64,000 bases of DNA from Sulfitobacter geojensis (GTDB lineage: Bacteria; Pseudomonadota; Alphaproteobacteria; Rhodobacterales; Rhodobacteraceae): positions 1,550,001-1,614,000 of the forward strand of contig NZ_JASE01000005.1 in the NCBI RefSeq assembly GCF_000622325.1, in the 5' to 3' direction. The notes under the pieces are model-generated. The model ran no database searches. It was not told the origin of the DNA and saw only the letters and a program-made list of their open reading frames with translations. Shown here one piece after another: positions 28,392 through 36,174 of this stretch (position 1 is its first letter; each line of letters opens with the position of its first letter). A program made the translations under genes and the position numbers.

Positions 28392-29923
28392 ATTTTCCGG
28401 CCCGCCCCGTCCCAATAGGGCGCACGCAAGCGCGGCTTGAAAATCTTGCCACTGTCCTCGCGGGGCAGGGCGGTGTGAAAATCAATGATCCTCGGCTGTT
28501 TAAAACGTGCAAGTTTGCCATCGAGAAATGCCATCACTTCCGCCTCATCAGGTGCCCAACCGTCCGACGGTTCAATCGCGGCGACAATCCGTTCGCCAAA
28601 TTCGGGGTCCGGCGCGCCAAAGACCGCGACGTCGCGAATGAAGGGCGCGCGCATCAGAACGGCCTCAATCTCGGCCGGAAAAATATTCGCGCCGCCGGAA
28701 ATGATCATGTCCTTTTTGCGGTCGGTAATGAACAGAAAGCCGTCTTCATCAAGCCAGCCAAGATCGCCAATCGAACAATGACCGTGCTTTTCCGCCGCGC
28801 GCCTGCTTTCGGGATCGTTTGAATAATCAAACCCGCCAAAGGCATCCATTTTCGCATGGATTTCGCCAACCTCACCGGCCGGCAAGATGTTTCCGTCTTC
28901 ATCAAGGATTAAGACGGTACAGCCCATTTGCATCTGCCCTGCGGTCCCCGGTTTGGCTAAAGCATCGGCCGAAGACACCATCGTCATAAACCCGATTTCG
29001 GTCGCCCCGTAGCTTTCCCAAAATACCGGCCCCCACCAGTCGATCATCGCGACCTTCAGGTCGTGTGGCCAGGGCGAACCTGTCGAAACGCAAAACTCGA
29101 TCGACGATAGGTCGTAGCGCGCTTTTACATCATCAGGCAGTTTCAGCAACCTGCTCATCATGGTGGGTACAAGGTAGATGTGGGTGATCCGCTGCGCCTC
29201 GATCGTGGCAAGGAACGCTTCGGGCTCGAATTTCGGCGCGATGAACGTCGACACACCTTCCGAGACGAGCGCGGAACTGGTCAGGGTTGACGGTGCGGAA
29301 TGGTAAATCGGAGCTGCCGTAAAATATCGCGACCCCGGTTTGAAGCGCATCATTTCGGCGCCTACACGGGCAAGAACCGCTTCGAAGTCCTTGCGCGGTC
29401 CTGAACCGGTACGCCGCACCCCTTTCGGCCGGCCTGTTGATCCAGACGTATAACGCATGAGCGGGCGCATCATTTCGCGCTGTGCCAGGGGAGCTTGCGC
29501 CGCCACCAATGCACTCCATTCCGGACAGTCCAAATCCGTATTGGCGGCCGCTTCGTCAATGCCATAGGCCGCACAAAGTGCGGGGCCAGGTGTTACCCCA
29601 ATCACCTTGCGCCCCTTCAGCGCCGGTCGTAGTGCATCAATCAGATCGCGGTGGATGATCACAATCTGGGCTCCGCTATCGGCACAGATGGCCGCGACTT
29701 CGTCCGTCTGACCGTGCCAGTTCAATGCGACGATGACTGTTCCCGCTCGCGCTGCAGCACGCATGATTTCAAGTTGGACCAGATCATTCCGCATGATCAC
29801 GGCCACGGGCACATCCACGCCCGCCCCAATTGCCGTAAGGGCGCTTGCCCCCTTGGCTGCTTGCACTTCCAGCATTTCCCGAGAAAGCTGTTGGTCAAAA
29901 TCCGCGACAACTGTATCCGACAT
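28388..29923 (-). CDS. AMP-dependent synthetase/ligase (acyl-CoA synthetase)
   Basis: A 511-residue ANL-superfamily enzyme that should activate a carboxylic acid to an acyl-adenylate and then to its CoA thioester. The P-loop-like MRYTSGSTGRPKGVRR, the ESYGATE motif, the hinge block GDLGWLDEDGFLFITDRKKD and a C-terminal LPREDSGKIFKPRL with the catalytic lysine are all present. Active-site side chains do not reveal the acid used. The start at 29923 follows AAAGGA; the longer frame upstream lacks a ribosome site. It converges on the DMT gene with a 4-bp overlap. Confidence 0.9.
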   Translation of the reverse strand: MSDTVVADFDQQLSREMLEVQAAKGASALTAIGAGVDVPVAVIMRNDLVQLEIMRAAARAGTVIVALNWHGQTDEVAAICADSGAQIVIIHRDLIDALRPALKGRKVIGVTPGPALCAAYGIDEAAANTDLDCPEWSALVAAQAPLAQREMMRPLMRYTSGSTGRPKGVRRTGSGPRKDFEAVLARVGAEMMRFKPGSRYFTAAPIYHSAPSTLTSSALVSEGVSTFIAPKFEPEAFLATIEAQRITHIYLVPTMMSRLLKLPDDVKARYDLSSIEFCVSTGSPWPHDLKVAMIDWWGPVFWESYGATEIGFMTMVSSADALAKPGTAGQMQMGCTVLILDEDGNILPAGEVGEIHAKMDAFGGFDYSNDPESRRAAEKHGHCSIGDLGWLDEDGFLFITDRKKDMIISGGANIFPAEIEAVLMRAPFIRDVAVFGAPDPEFGERIVAAIEPSDGWAPDEAEVMAFLDGKLARFKQPRIIDFHTALPREDSGKIFKPRLRAPYWDGAGRKI

Positions 29924-30058
29924 GGTGTTCCTTTCGACTGCCGGCTCATGAAACGCTACCCGCTTTCTGAAAGTAAAGTGGTCAGAAGAGGGTTGGTCCG
30001 AATTCTGCAGGATACGCCACGTCAATCGTTCATTTTGATAGGCCGTTGGGTTGGCATG

Positions 30059-33000
30059 TTACCACCATGCAGGTTCCTCCAATACGCCGACCAAGGGCAT
30101 CAGAAATTCACCTGTCCCGTCACGGGCAAGATCGTCTACCAAGCCGATTGAACGATCAAAACTGGATGCTGTTCCATCAAACAACGACATAGCGGATTGT
30201 GCGTTTGACACGTCGGACATGCCCCTATGCACAGAAAAATATGCGCCAATATCTGTCTTATCCGCAAGATACTGCCTGTCCGCCATTTGTTGGGCGAGAA
30301 AGCTGTTCGACATTTGCCCCTGTGGTGGCGTTTTTGCGCCTTCCAGAACAGCGAGGATGAACTGGTCGCGCGCGACTGCACCGGTTTCCAAAGCCTGTGT
30401 CCAGAAATCAAACCCGTCTTGATCTGCGCGCCGCCCCAGCACGTTGCTGTAAACTGCAGTTGCAAAATCGTCAGTACTCATGCTGTCTGGATAGGTCTGG
30501 CGGGTTTCCTGTTGCTCGATAAACAAGGCGGCGATCTGCTGCAGGCTTGTCCCGTTGGCAAATGCTGTTCCCCAAAAATTCAGGCCAACAGCGTCTGGTG
30601 CGCGGTTAAAATATGCGATGTAGAGCTCGATGAAGCTTTCCATCTCGGCTGTGCTCAGATTCTGGGTGCCGGTGAACTCCGAAAGGTCAAAGCGGGTGAC
30701 GCGGTTGTTTTGTGACGGGTCCGTAAAATGCAATTGTTCGATATTCATCAGTTGATCGGTTCCGTCCCCGCCGACGCGGCGGTCTTCGATCTCGATACCC
30801 GTCGCAGTGAGGGCGAGGGTATAATTTTCCTGCCCACCGGAGAAATGGGCACTATCCCAACCGCGGCCACCATCAAGCATATCATCCCCCGCGCCGCCGC
30901 GCAGATTGTCATCACCTGACAAACCGAAAATCTCATCAACAGTTTCGGTACCGTGCAATGTGTTATCTGATTCATCGCCAATCAATGTCTCCGGCGTCTG
31001 GAAGTCCGGACGTATTGGCAGGTAATCCTGACTGGCTCTTTCGCCTTTGGCAAAGGCCTGAAGGAAATCCTGAACGGCCGCCATCCGTGGATTTTCATCA
31101 TCGAGGTGGCGAAGGTGCCCCCAGCTCCCATGAACTGTCGGGCGATCAACGGCTGTATAGGCGTTGAAGAGTGTGCCCCCCGCATCGACCCAGGTTTGAA
31201 GCAACTCTTGATATATTGAACCCATACCCGCGGTATAATTCAGATGCGAAAAGAAGTCGGTCAAAGTCGCATTTCCTTGCCACTCGCCGACACCGACAAT
31301 ATGCGTACCACCTTCGTACATGACGAGTTCAAGACCAGCCGCGTCGGCCTGGTCTTTGTGATAGGCGAAAAGCTGTGCGAGGTCTGCCAGCGACCCTTGT
31401 GGATCCCCACTGACAGAGCCGTCTCGCAACTCAAGGATGGCGCGCTCGGTGGCGAGATCATACCGATGTTCGGCCAAATAGGCCTCTCTGGACTGGCCGG
31501 TTAAACCAAGGGCGGTCGCATTTTCCTCGGCAAGGGTCCGGCTTTCATCCAGCCACGCGAGCACCATATTTCCCTTTTCACCCCGTCCAAGGCCGCCGTC
31601 AAAATATCCGGTGATCGCATAGGCGTCAAAATAGGTGGAAGGTGCCGCGCGCGCCGCAGGGTTTTCCGCGACCCAGTCGGGCGCGTCGAGGATAGCATCC
31701 TCAAGACCTAACCATCCGGTTTGGGTGGTAATTACTTTGATCACATTCGGATTGTTCACGCCGTAGATTTCGTCGATGATCTCCGCCATTGTCACGGCAT
31801 CACCCGCATAGTTCTGCACCCAAGCGGAGCCAACTCCAGGGAAGCGTTCCTGCCCTTCCAGATCAGCCGCACGCGCCTGTTCGAATTGCCAGTTCCAGAC
31901 CTCATTGGAAAATTCAAAATAGGGCGTCAGGCCGGCATCCAACGTTTCATGAACCTCGCGGACGAAGGCGCGGATGTATTGGGGCGTGGCGAGATGGGGC
32001 AGGGTGAACCAGGGGGCGGTCCCCGTTTCATTGGCAAGACGGATCATCACCTCAAGCGGTGCGCCATTTTCGGCCCATGAAGCATCTTGCGTTTGGGGCA
32101 TGTCGCGTTGAGATGTTACTGTTGAATTATTGGTGTTCATCCAGTCCATAAAGCGCAGCGAATGAGCGTCCTCGATGATATCGATCCATTTCGGATTGAA
32201 CATCTTGCCCGCGTCAAAAGCTGCGGTATGCTGTTGGTGCACAACAGATATATCTCGAATATAACTTCCGTTACCCGCAGGGTCCGTTGAAAGGATATCG
32301 ATGCTGACAAGGCCGCGCCCGTCCGGCGCATATGAAAACCACGCTTCGTTCTGCCCGTAAGTTACGTCATAGCCCGCGAGGCCGATCTGAAGTTCACCGT
32401 TGCCTTCCCAGGTAACGCGATAACGTCCTGCTGCATCTGTCATCTCTGCTGGAAATTCTGTGAGGATGAGCGTCGCGATACTGTCGACACCGGCCGGGAT
32501 TTCGGCCGGCCAGCCGTTGCTGTCCAGAATGCCCTGCGCCAATAGGTCTTCGTTTTCTACCCCTCCCCACCGGCCGCTTTGGTGACCAAAGAAGGGGCGT
32601 GAGGATTTAAAGACGTCCAGGAATGGCGATGCCGGGGCATAATCGGCAATATGGCTCAGGCCAAAGCCTAGACCGATAGGGATGCCGGTGTCCGACCCGC
32701 CGCCATTTGTAGGCGGCTGGGGAGGCGGTGTTGGCTGAGGTTGAGGTTGCGGGGCCGGTTCTGGTTCGGGCTCAGGCTGCGGCGTGGGGGCGGGTTCCGG
32801 TTCCGGTTGTGGCGCAGGTTGCGGGGGAGGGGTATTGCTGCCATTCCCGTCAGTCCCATCGCGATCATAAGCCGCCAACGTCTCGTCAATTACATCACTC
32901 ATTGCTTGAGAAATCGCGGGGCTTGGACCGCCGTAGGGGGTTCCCCATATCGAAACTGTCTGCTGCGGCAGGCTCGCGGCATCTGCACCGGCGATGACCT

Positions 33001-33610
33001 CTGCCTGCAGAGCGGCGACAAACCAAATGCCGGTTTCGTTGAGGTGAATGTTGTCGTTAAAGAGATCGCGAATGCTGGTCAAACCCGGAACCCGACCGGC
33101 TTCGATTGCGTCATGCAGCTTGGCCATGGCCTGCCCCGCAGGCACAAGCAAAGCCTCGGCCGCGCCACTGGGGGCATTGGCGTTTACATGGTCGATAATC
33201 CCTTCCCATTTGGACAGATCATTGGCGATTTGCGCCCGCCAAGTTGCGGTACTTGCACCAATTTCATGCCATGTTTCGTAAAGGTAAAACTGCGTATCTG
33301 GGTTGGCATCGTGAGCAAGGTCGAAATAGCGTTTTGCGTAGCCTTGGCTGTCATTCCACATGATCTGGTCATCCAGTGGAATGCCTTCTGTCACAATCAC
33401 AGCGTCATAAGAACCACTTGGCAGGACATCGCGTGCATTCACACCCTCGGCACTATGACCGTTGTTCCAGTTCCACTTTAGCGGGGCACCATTGATGACC
33501 TGATAATCAGCCCGCATGGCAAAACCCTGATCGGCCATGAAGCTGTTGAACATGTCGGGCATCACTGGCCCGACCAAACTGTGACCAATAAAAAGCGCCT
33601 TTCCCGGCAT
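30059..33610 (-). CDS. Secreted multidomain protein: SGNH-like, glycosidase-like, RTX and DUF4214 segments
   Basis: A 1183-residue acidic protein without a signal peptide. Residues 1-230 resemble an SGNH/GDSL hydrolase: FIGHS with S11 replaces the usual GDS block, and D186-x-x-H189 (DNIHLN) fits block V. Residues 261-300 are a Pro/Glu/Gln linker. Residues about 315-860 look like a barrel-type glycoside hydrolase; E570 (FSNEVWN) and E766 (MYEGG) are plausible acid/base and nucleophile. Residues about 880-920 hold RTX calcium-binding nonapeptides (GGAGDDMLDGG). The C-terminal third from about 985 contains DUF4214-like segments (YIAYFNRAPDAVGLNFW). The RTX part without a signal peptide implies type I secretion, but no T1SS genes are in the window. 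AAGGGG precedes the start. Confidence 0.75.
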   Translation of the reverse strand: MPGKALFIGHSLVGPVMPDMFNSFMADQGFAMRADYQVINGAPLKWNWNNGHSAEGVNARDVLPSGSYDAVIVTEGIPLDDQIMWNDSQGYAKRYFDLAHDANPDTQFYLYETWHEIGASTATWRAQIANDLSKWEGIIDHVNANAPSGAAEALLVPAGQAMAKLHDAIEAGRVPGLTSIRDLFNDNIHLNETGIWFVAALQAEVIAGADAASLPQQTVSIWGTPYGGPSPAISQAMSDVIDETLAAYDRDGTDGNGSNTPPPQPAPQPEPEPAPTPQPEPEPEPAPQPQPQPTPPPQPPTNGGGSDTGIPIGLGFGLSHIADYAPASPFLDVFKSSRPFFGHQSGRWGGVENEDLLAQGILDSNGWPAEIPAGVDSIATLILTEFPAEMTDAAGRYRVTWEGNGELQIGLAGYDVTYGQNEAWFSYAPDGRGLVSIDILSTDPAGNGSYIRDISVVHQQHTAAFDAGKMFNPKWIDIIEDAHSLRFMDWMNTNNSTVTSQRDMPQTQDASWAENGAPLEVMIRLANETGTAPWFTLPHLATPQYIRAFVREVHETLDAGLTPYFEFSNEVWNWQFEQARAADLEGQERFPGVGSAWVQNYAGDAVTMAEIIDEIYGVNNPNVIKVITTQTGWLGLEDAILDAPDWVAENPAARAAPSTYFDAYAITGYFDGGLGRGEKGNMVLAWLDESRTLAEENATALGLTGQSREAYLAEHRYDLATERAILELRDGSVSGDPQGSLADLAQLFAYHKDQADAAGLELVMYEGGTHIVGVGEWQGNATLTDFFSHLNYTAGMGSIYQELLQTWVDAGGTLFNAYTAVDRPTVHGSWGHLRHLDDENPRMAAVQDFLQAFAKGERASQDYLPIRPDFQTPETLIGDESDNTLHGTETVDEIFGLSGDDNLRGGAGDDMLDGGRGWDSAHFSGGQENYTLALTATGIEIEDRRVGGDGTDQLMNIEQLHFTDPSQNNRVTRFDLSEFTGTQNLSTAEMESFIELYIAYFNRAPDAVGLNFWGTAFANGTSLQQIAALFIEQQETRQTYPDSMSTDDFATAVYSNVLGRRADQDGFDFWTQALETGAVARDQFILAVLEGAKTPPQGQMSNSFLAQQMADRQYLADKTDIGAYFSVHRGMSDVSNAQSAMSLFDGTASSFDRSIGLVDDLARDGTGEFLMPLVGVLEEPAWW

Positions 33611-33854
33611 GAGAATCCCCTTGCTATGTGCCGCTCGTCTTCACCCGTTTTGGCGGTCGAGCTGGGGAATCCATAAGGCCGCTACCCTAATTGTAAGTTA
33701 AGCGGCACTGCAATTTGTTCTATTTTCGTTCTAAAACTTCGGCTTTCGAATTTCGCAACAAAAACGGCAAATGAATTTACGGAAAATTATGAAATTCCGG
33801 GAAGGGTAGGGGTGTGATTTAGCAAAGGGTCAGACTGTGAAAGCCAATAAATCG

Positions 33855-33887
33855 GGGCGCGGCTGTTCCTGTGCGACAGCCGCGCCC
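33855..33887 (-). terminator. Terminator of the selenium operon
   Basis: GGGCGCGGCTGT (33855-33866) and ACAGCCGCGCCC (33876-33887) form a perfect 12-bp stem with a 9-nt loop, 5 bp after the UGSC stop. On the minus strand it is followed by CCGATTTATT. The rest of the 282-bp gap to the RTX gene is AT-rich and probably holds that gene's promoter; I see no other feature in it. Confidence 0.85.
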
Positions 33888-33892
33888 GTATC

Positions 33893-34414
33893 TTAGTTTT
33901 CAGTCAATGCGCTGACGATCTGTGCCAGCGCGTTCTGTGCTTTGGTGCGCATTTCGTCGTCAGTGGCATCCTGAATGGGATGCGGCACCAAGACATAGCG
34001 CGCGCCGTTCATGCCAAGCGCAGCCTTTTGCGCTTCGGCGGCTTCGCCAAACTCGCTAGAGGCGACAAAAACCGATGGGATTCCCTGGATTTCAAACCAG
34101 ACTGTATCGTGCATACTGCACGTCGTACAGGAACCTCAGTCGGCCAATGCCTCTAGCACCAGATCACAGGCGTCACGCATTTCGTGGCGCAGGTCGTCTG
34201 GGCAAGGCTTTGCAAAGGTCGGCTTTTTGTAGCGGCGTACCGTTACATCAGGGGCCTTTTCAGCCAGCAGTTTTTCAAGCTCGTCCAGCATTACATTGCC
34301 GCGCGGCTTGCTGATATCCAACAGGCCGATGACACCGGAAAGCGTGCCGGATCGTGGGGTGATCTGGCGTTCAACTGGTGTGCGTTCGTCTGTCGGGTCA
34401 AGAATTGTTGTCAT
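33893..34414 (-). CDS. UGSC-family selenoprotein (in-frame TGA read as selenocysteine)
   Basis: A 173-residue protein of the family named for its U-G-S-C motif. The frame from ATG 34414 runs 92 codons to an in-frame TGA (34136-34138) and then continues without another stop to 33893. The TGA is followed by codons for G-S-C-T-T-C-S, giving ALAD-U-GSCTTC with Sec at residue 93. A SECIS-type hairpin begins five bases after the TGA. The start is firm: GAGGAGGAGG precedes it, 24 bp after the thioredoxin-protein stop. A U-x-x-C motif at the end of a helix suggests a thiol/selenol redox protein, but the reaction is unknown. It is the last gene of a selA-selB-selC operon. Standard gene callers would split it or call only 33893-34114 or 34136-34414. 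Confidence 0.93.
34102..34130 (-). promoter_or_regulatory. Bacterial SECIS hairpin after the UGSC selenocysteine codon
   Basis: On the minus strand CTGTA (34130-34126) pairs with TACAG (34106-34102), and CGTGCA (34122-34117) pairs with TGCACG (34113-34108). They flank a GTA loop and are separated by an asymmetric CGA/A internal loop. The apical G lies 20 nt after the TGA, within the range known for bacterial SECIS elements bound by SelB. Confidence 0.85.
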
Positions 34415-34438
34415 TTTCCTCCTCCTCTCGACGTTAGC

Positions 34439-36001
34439 TTATCCGAGGTCGATCTTCTTGGAAACCGGTGTCGAACCGACGGCACCGCTTGCCCAACCGT
34501 GAAACGCAGACGAAAACTTGCCCGCGTTTGATCCGGCAACGACCACGTGGATAAAGTCGGTGCTGGCAAATTTCGAAACGGTCGTCGAACCGGCGCTGGG
34601 TTGCGGCGCTTTCAATGTATCATCACTGCGCGAACTGGCGGCTGGAGTGGCCGTAACCTCCTGAATACGCTGGCGTAAACGCTCCTTTGAGTAGGGGCCC
34701 TCGCGCATAAGCGTATCAAGGTGTTCGGGACAAACTACAAGCAGGGCATCCACCGGCAGGTTCTTCATCTTAGGAGAAAACACGCCCTCCAACCCGAGGC
34801 CAAGAGACCCCGCGATCTGATCAGGCTCACGCGAGGTCTGGTCAACGATGTGCATGGGGCCGCCTGTCATGGCAAAGACGGTCACAACGGAATCCTCTGG
34901 CTGAAATCCGCGTTCGACGTGCAGCGCAGGCCAGGGTGTGCGTTCTTCGTATTCGGCGAAACACATGGTAAATTTCATCGGGTTCCCAAGGGTCGAACGT
35001 TCGACACCACCGGTTGACGCCCCGCCGACATTGCGCACCACCAAGCGGACTGCGCGCCCGATCGTAGCATTCGCGCGGTTCCCGGCACCCAAGGCACCAA
35101 GTTTCATATTCATTCCGATTTTGTCACGGATCGGCCCGTTGACCACGATCACAGGGGCGGCCCCCATCGTCGTGGCCGTGACGCCATGAATGTTAAAAGC
35201 GTCGGTGCAAATCGCCTCGACAGCGGTGATAACCACGGGCAGATATTCGGGCTTGCATCCCGCCATTACTGCGTTGATCGCGATTTTCTCAATCGTTGCT
35301 TCGCCCATGTTGGGGGCCACGGTCGCGACCACTTCCTGCGCATCGCGGTGGGTGCCGGACAACATCCGCATCACCCGCTCCGGCGTTGGCGGCACCAGCG
35401 GCAAACCGTCCGAAAACCCCTGATCGAACATGAACTCCGCCACGTCGTCGCTGCTGGCTACCTCGATCTTGCGCGCCCGGATCGGGCTGCCCTCTGCCTC
35501 GGCGCGCAGTTTGTCGAACACTGCGGGATCAAGGTGTTTCGAACCGCACCCCGGACGCCATGCAGGCAGGCTTTCCCAATCGATCTGGGCTGCAGGAAGG
35601 GCGGTTTTACCGCTTATCTCTGCGCTCAGTGTTTCCCAATCGGTTCGGATGAACCCTTCAAACTGGCGTTGCACGGTGCCCTCATCGTCGATCCAGAATA
35701 CCGAGGGCACGCTTTCGATGTCCCATTCGAACGCAGTCTTACAAGCAGTGTCATCCAGCACTGGCATTGACAGGCTGTGGCGCTCGGCAAAGGTGGCGTT
35801 GGCCGCGCCGGACTGGGCGATCAATGTAACGTTAATCTTATCGCCATAGGCTTTGTGGAAGGCTTCAAGCACGGGGGCGGCGGTGTTGCAGGTTCCGCAA
35901 TCCTCTTTAACAAAGCAGATCAGGCTGGCCTGTCCGGCGGGCAGGCTGTGCGGTGTCCCTGTCAAATCATTCAATGAAAAACTCAAACCTGTGTCGCGCA
36001 T
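34439..36001 (-). CDS. Thioredoxin-domain protein fused to a large uncharacterised domain (UGSC partner)
   Basis: A 520-residue protein with no signal peptide. Residues 1-130 form a TlpA/thioredoxin-like domain with C35-G-T-C38 and the usual cis-proline region (ESVPSVFWIDDEG). Residues about 150-450 form a second, conserved-looking domain that I do not recognise. It starts near RPGCGS, contains SDGLPLVPPTPERV and GxGNRANATIGRA-like glycine-rich segments, and has cysteines at 152, 249 and 265. A low-complexity linker (450-475) leads to a C-terminal tail. The start at 36001 has GAGGGGGC; the open frame upstream crosses the tRNA-Sec gene and is not coding. It lies between selC and the UGSC selenoprotein, so I infer a redox partnership with the latter. 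Confidence 0.8.
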   Translation of the reverse strand: MRDTGLSFSLNDLTGTPHSLPAGQASLICFVKEDCGTCNTAAPVLEAFHKAYGDKINVTLIAQSGAANATFAERHSLSMPVLDDTACKTAFEWDIESVPSVFWIDDEGTVQRQFEGFIRTDWETLSAEISGKTALPAAQIDWESLPAWRPGCGSKHLDPAVFDKLRAEAEGSPIRARKIEVASSDDVAEFMFDQGFSDGLPLVPPTPERVMRMLSGTHRDAQEVVATVAPNMGEATIEKIAINAVMAGCKPEYLPVVITAVEAICTDAFNIHGVTATTMGAAPVIVVNGPIRDKIGMNMKLGALGAGNRANATIGRAVRLVVRNVGGASTGGVERSTLGNPMKFTMCFAEYEERTPWPALHVERGFQPEDSVVTVFAMTGGPMHIVDQTSREPDQIAGSLGLGLEGVFSPKMKNLPVDALLVVCPEHLDTLMREGPYSKERLRQRIQEVTATPAASSRSDDTLKAPQPSAGSTTVSKFASTDFIHVVVAGSNAGKFSSAFHGWASGAVGSTPVSKKIDLG

Positions 36002-36066
36002 TTTTGCCCCCTCGCATTTTTTGCCATTGTGGTAATGAATGGCGCGCAATGTCCAGAGCGTGCAGG

Positions 36067-36161
36067 TGGCGGAGGTGGATGGGAATCGAACCCACCACAC
36101 GCCGCAAAGGCGCGTCCATGGTGTTGAAGACCAGGGAAGCCACCAGACTCCAGTCACCTCC
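36067..36161 (-). tRNA. selC: tRNA-Sec (UCA)
   Basis: A 95-nt gene with encoded CCA. The acceptor GGAGGTG pairs with CACCTCC plus G discriminator. The T stem GGTGGG/CCCATC has a TTCGATT loop. The long variable arm is ACGCGCC-TTTGC-GGCGTGT. The anticodon loop CTTCAAC has TCA (36125-36127 on the plus strand reads TGA). The acceptor plus T stems total 13 pairs, read as 7+6, or 8+5 with an A-C mismatch, as expected for bacterial tRNA-Sec. It lies 13 bp after the selB stop and 65 bp before the thioredoxin-protein start. Confidence 0.95.
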
Positions 36162-36174
36162 AGCTGGCGCGAAC

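Noticed and set aside
32711-32830. Repetitive GGTTCNGGTT-like tract resembling a small repeat array
   Set aside because: It encodes the Pro/Glu/Gln linker of the RTX protein. It has no spacers, so it is not a CRISPR array.
34136-34138. TGA that seems to break a gene into two short frames or make a pseudogene
   Set aside because: Frame continuity on both sides, the UGSC motif, the SECIS hairpin and the linked selA/selB/selC genes explain it as a selenocysteine codon.
36002-36157. In-frame upstream extension of the thioredoxin-fusion protein
   Set aside because: The extension runs through the tRNA-Sec gene; the start at 36001 has a strong Shine-Dalgarno.
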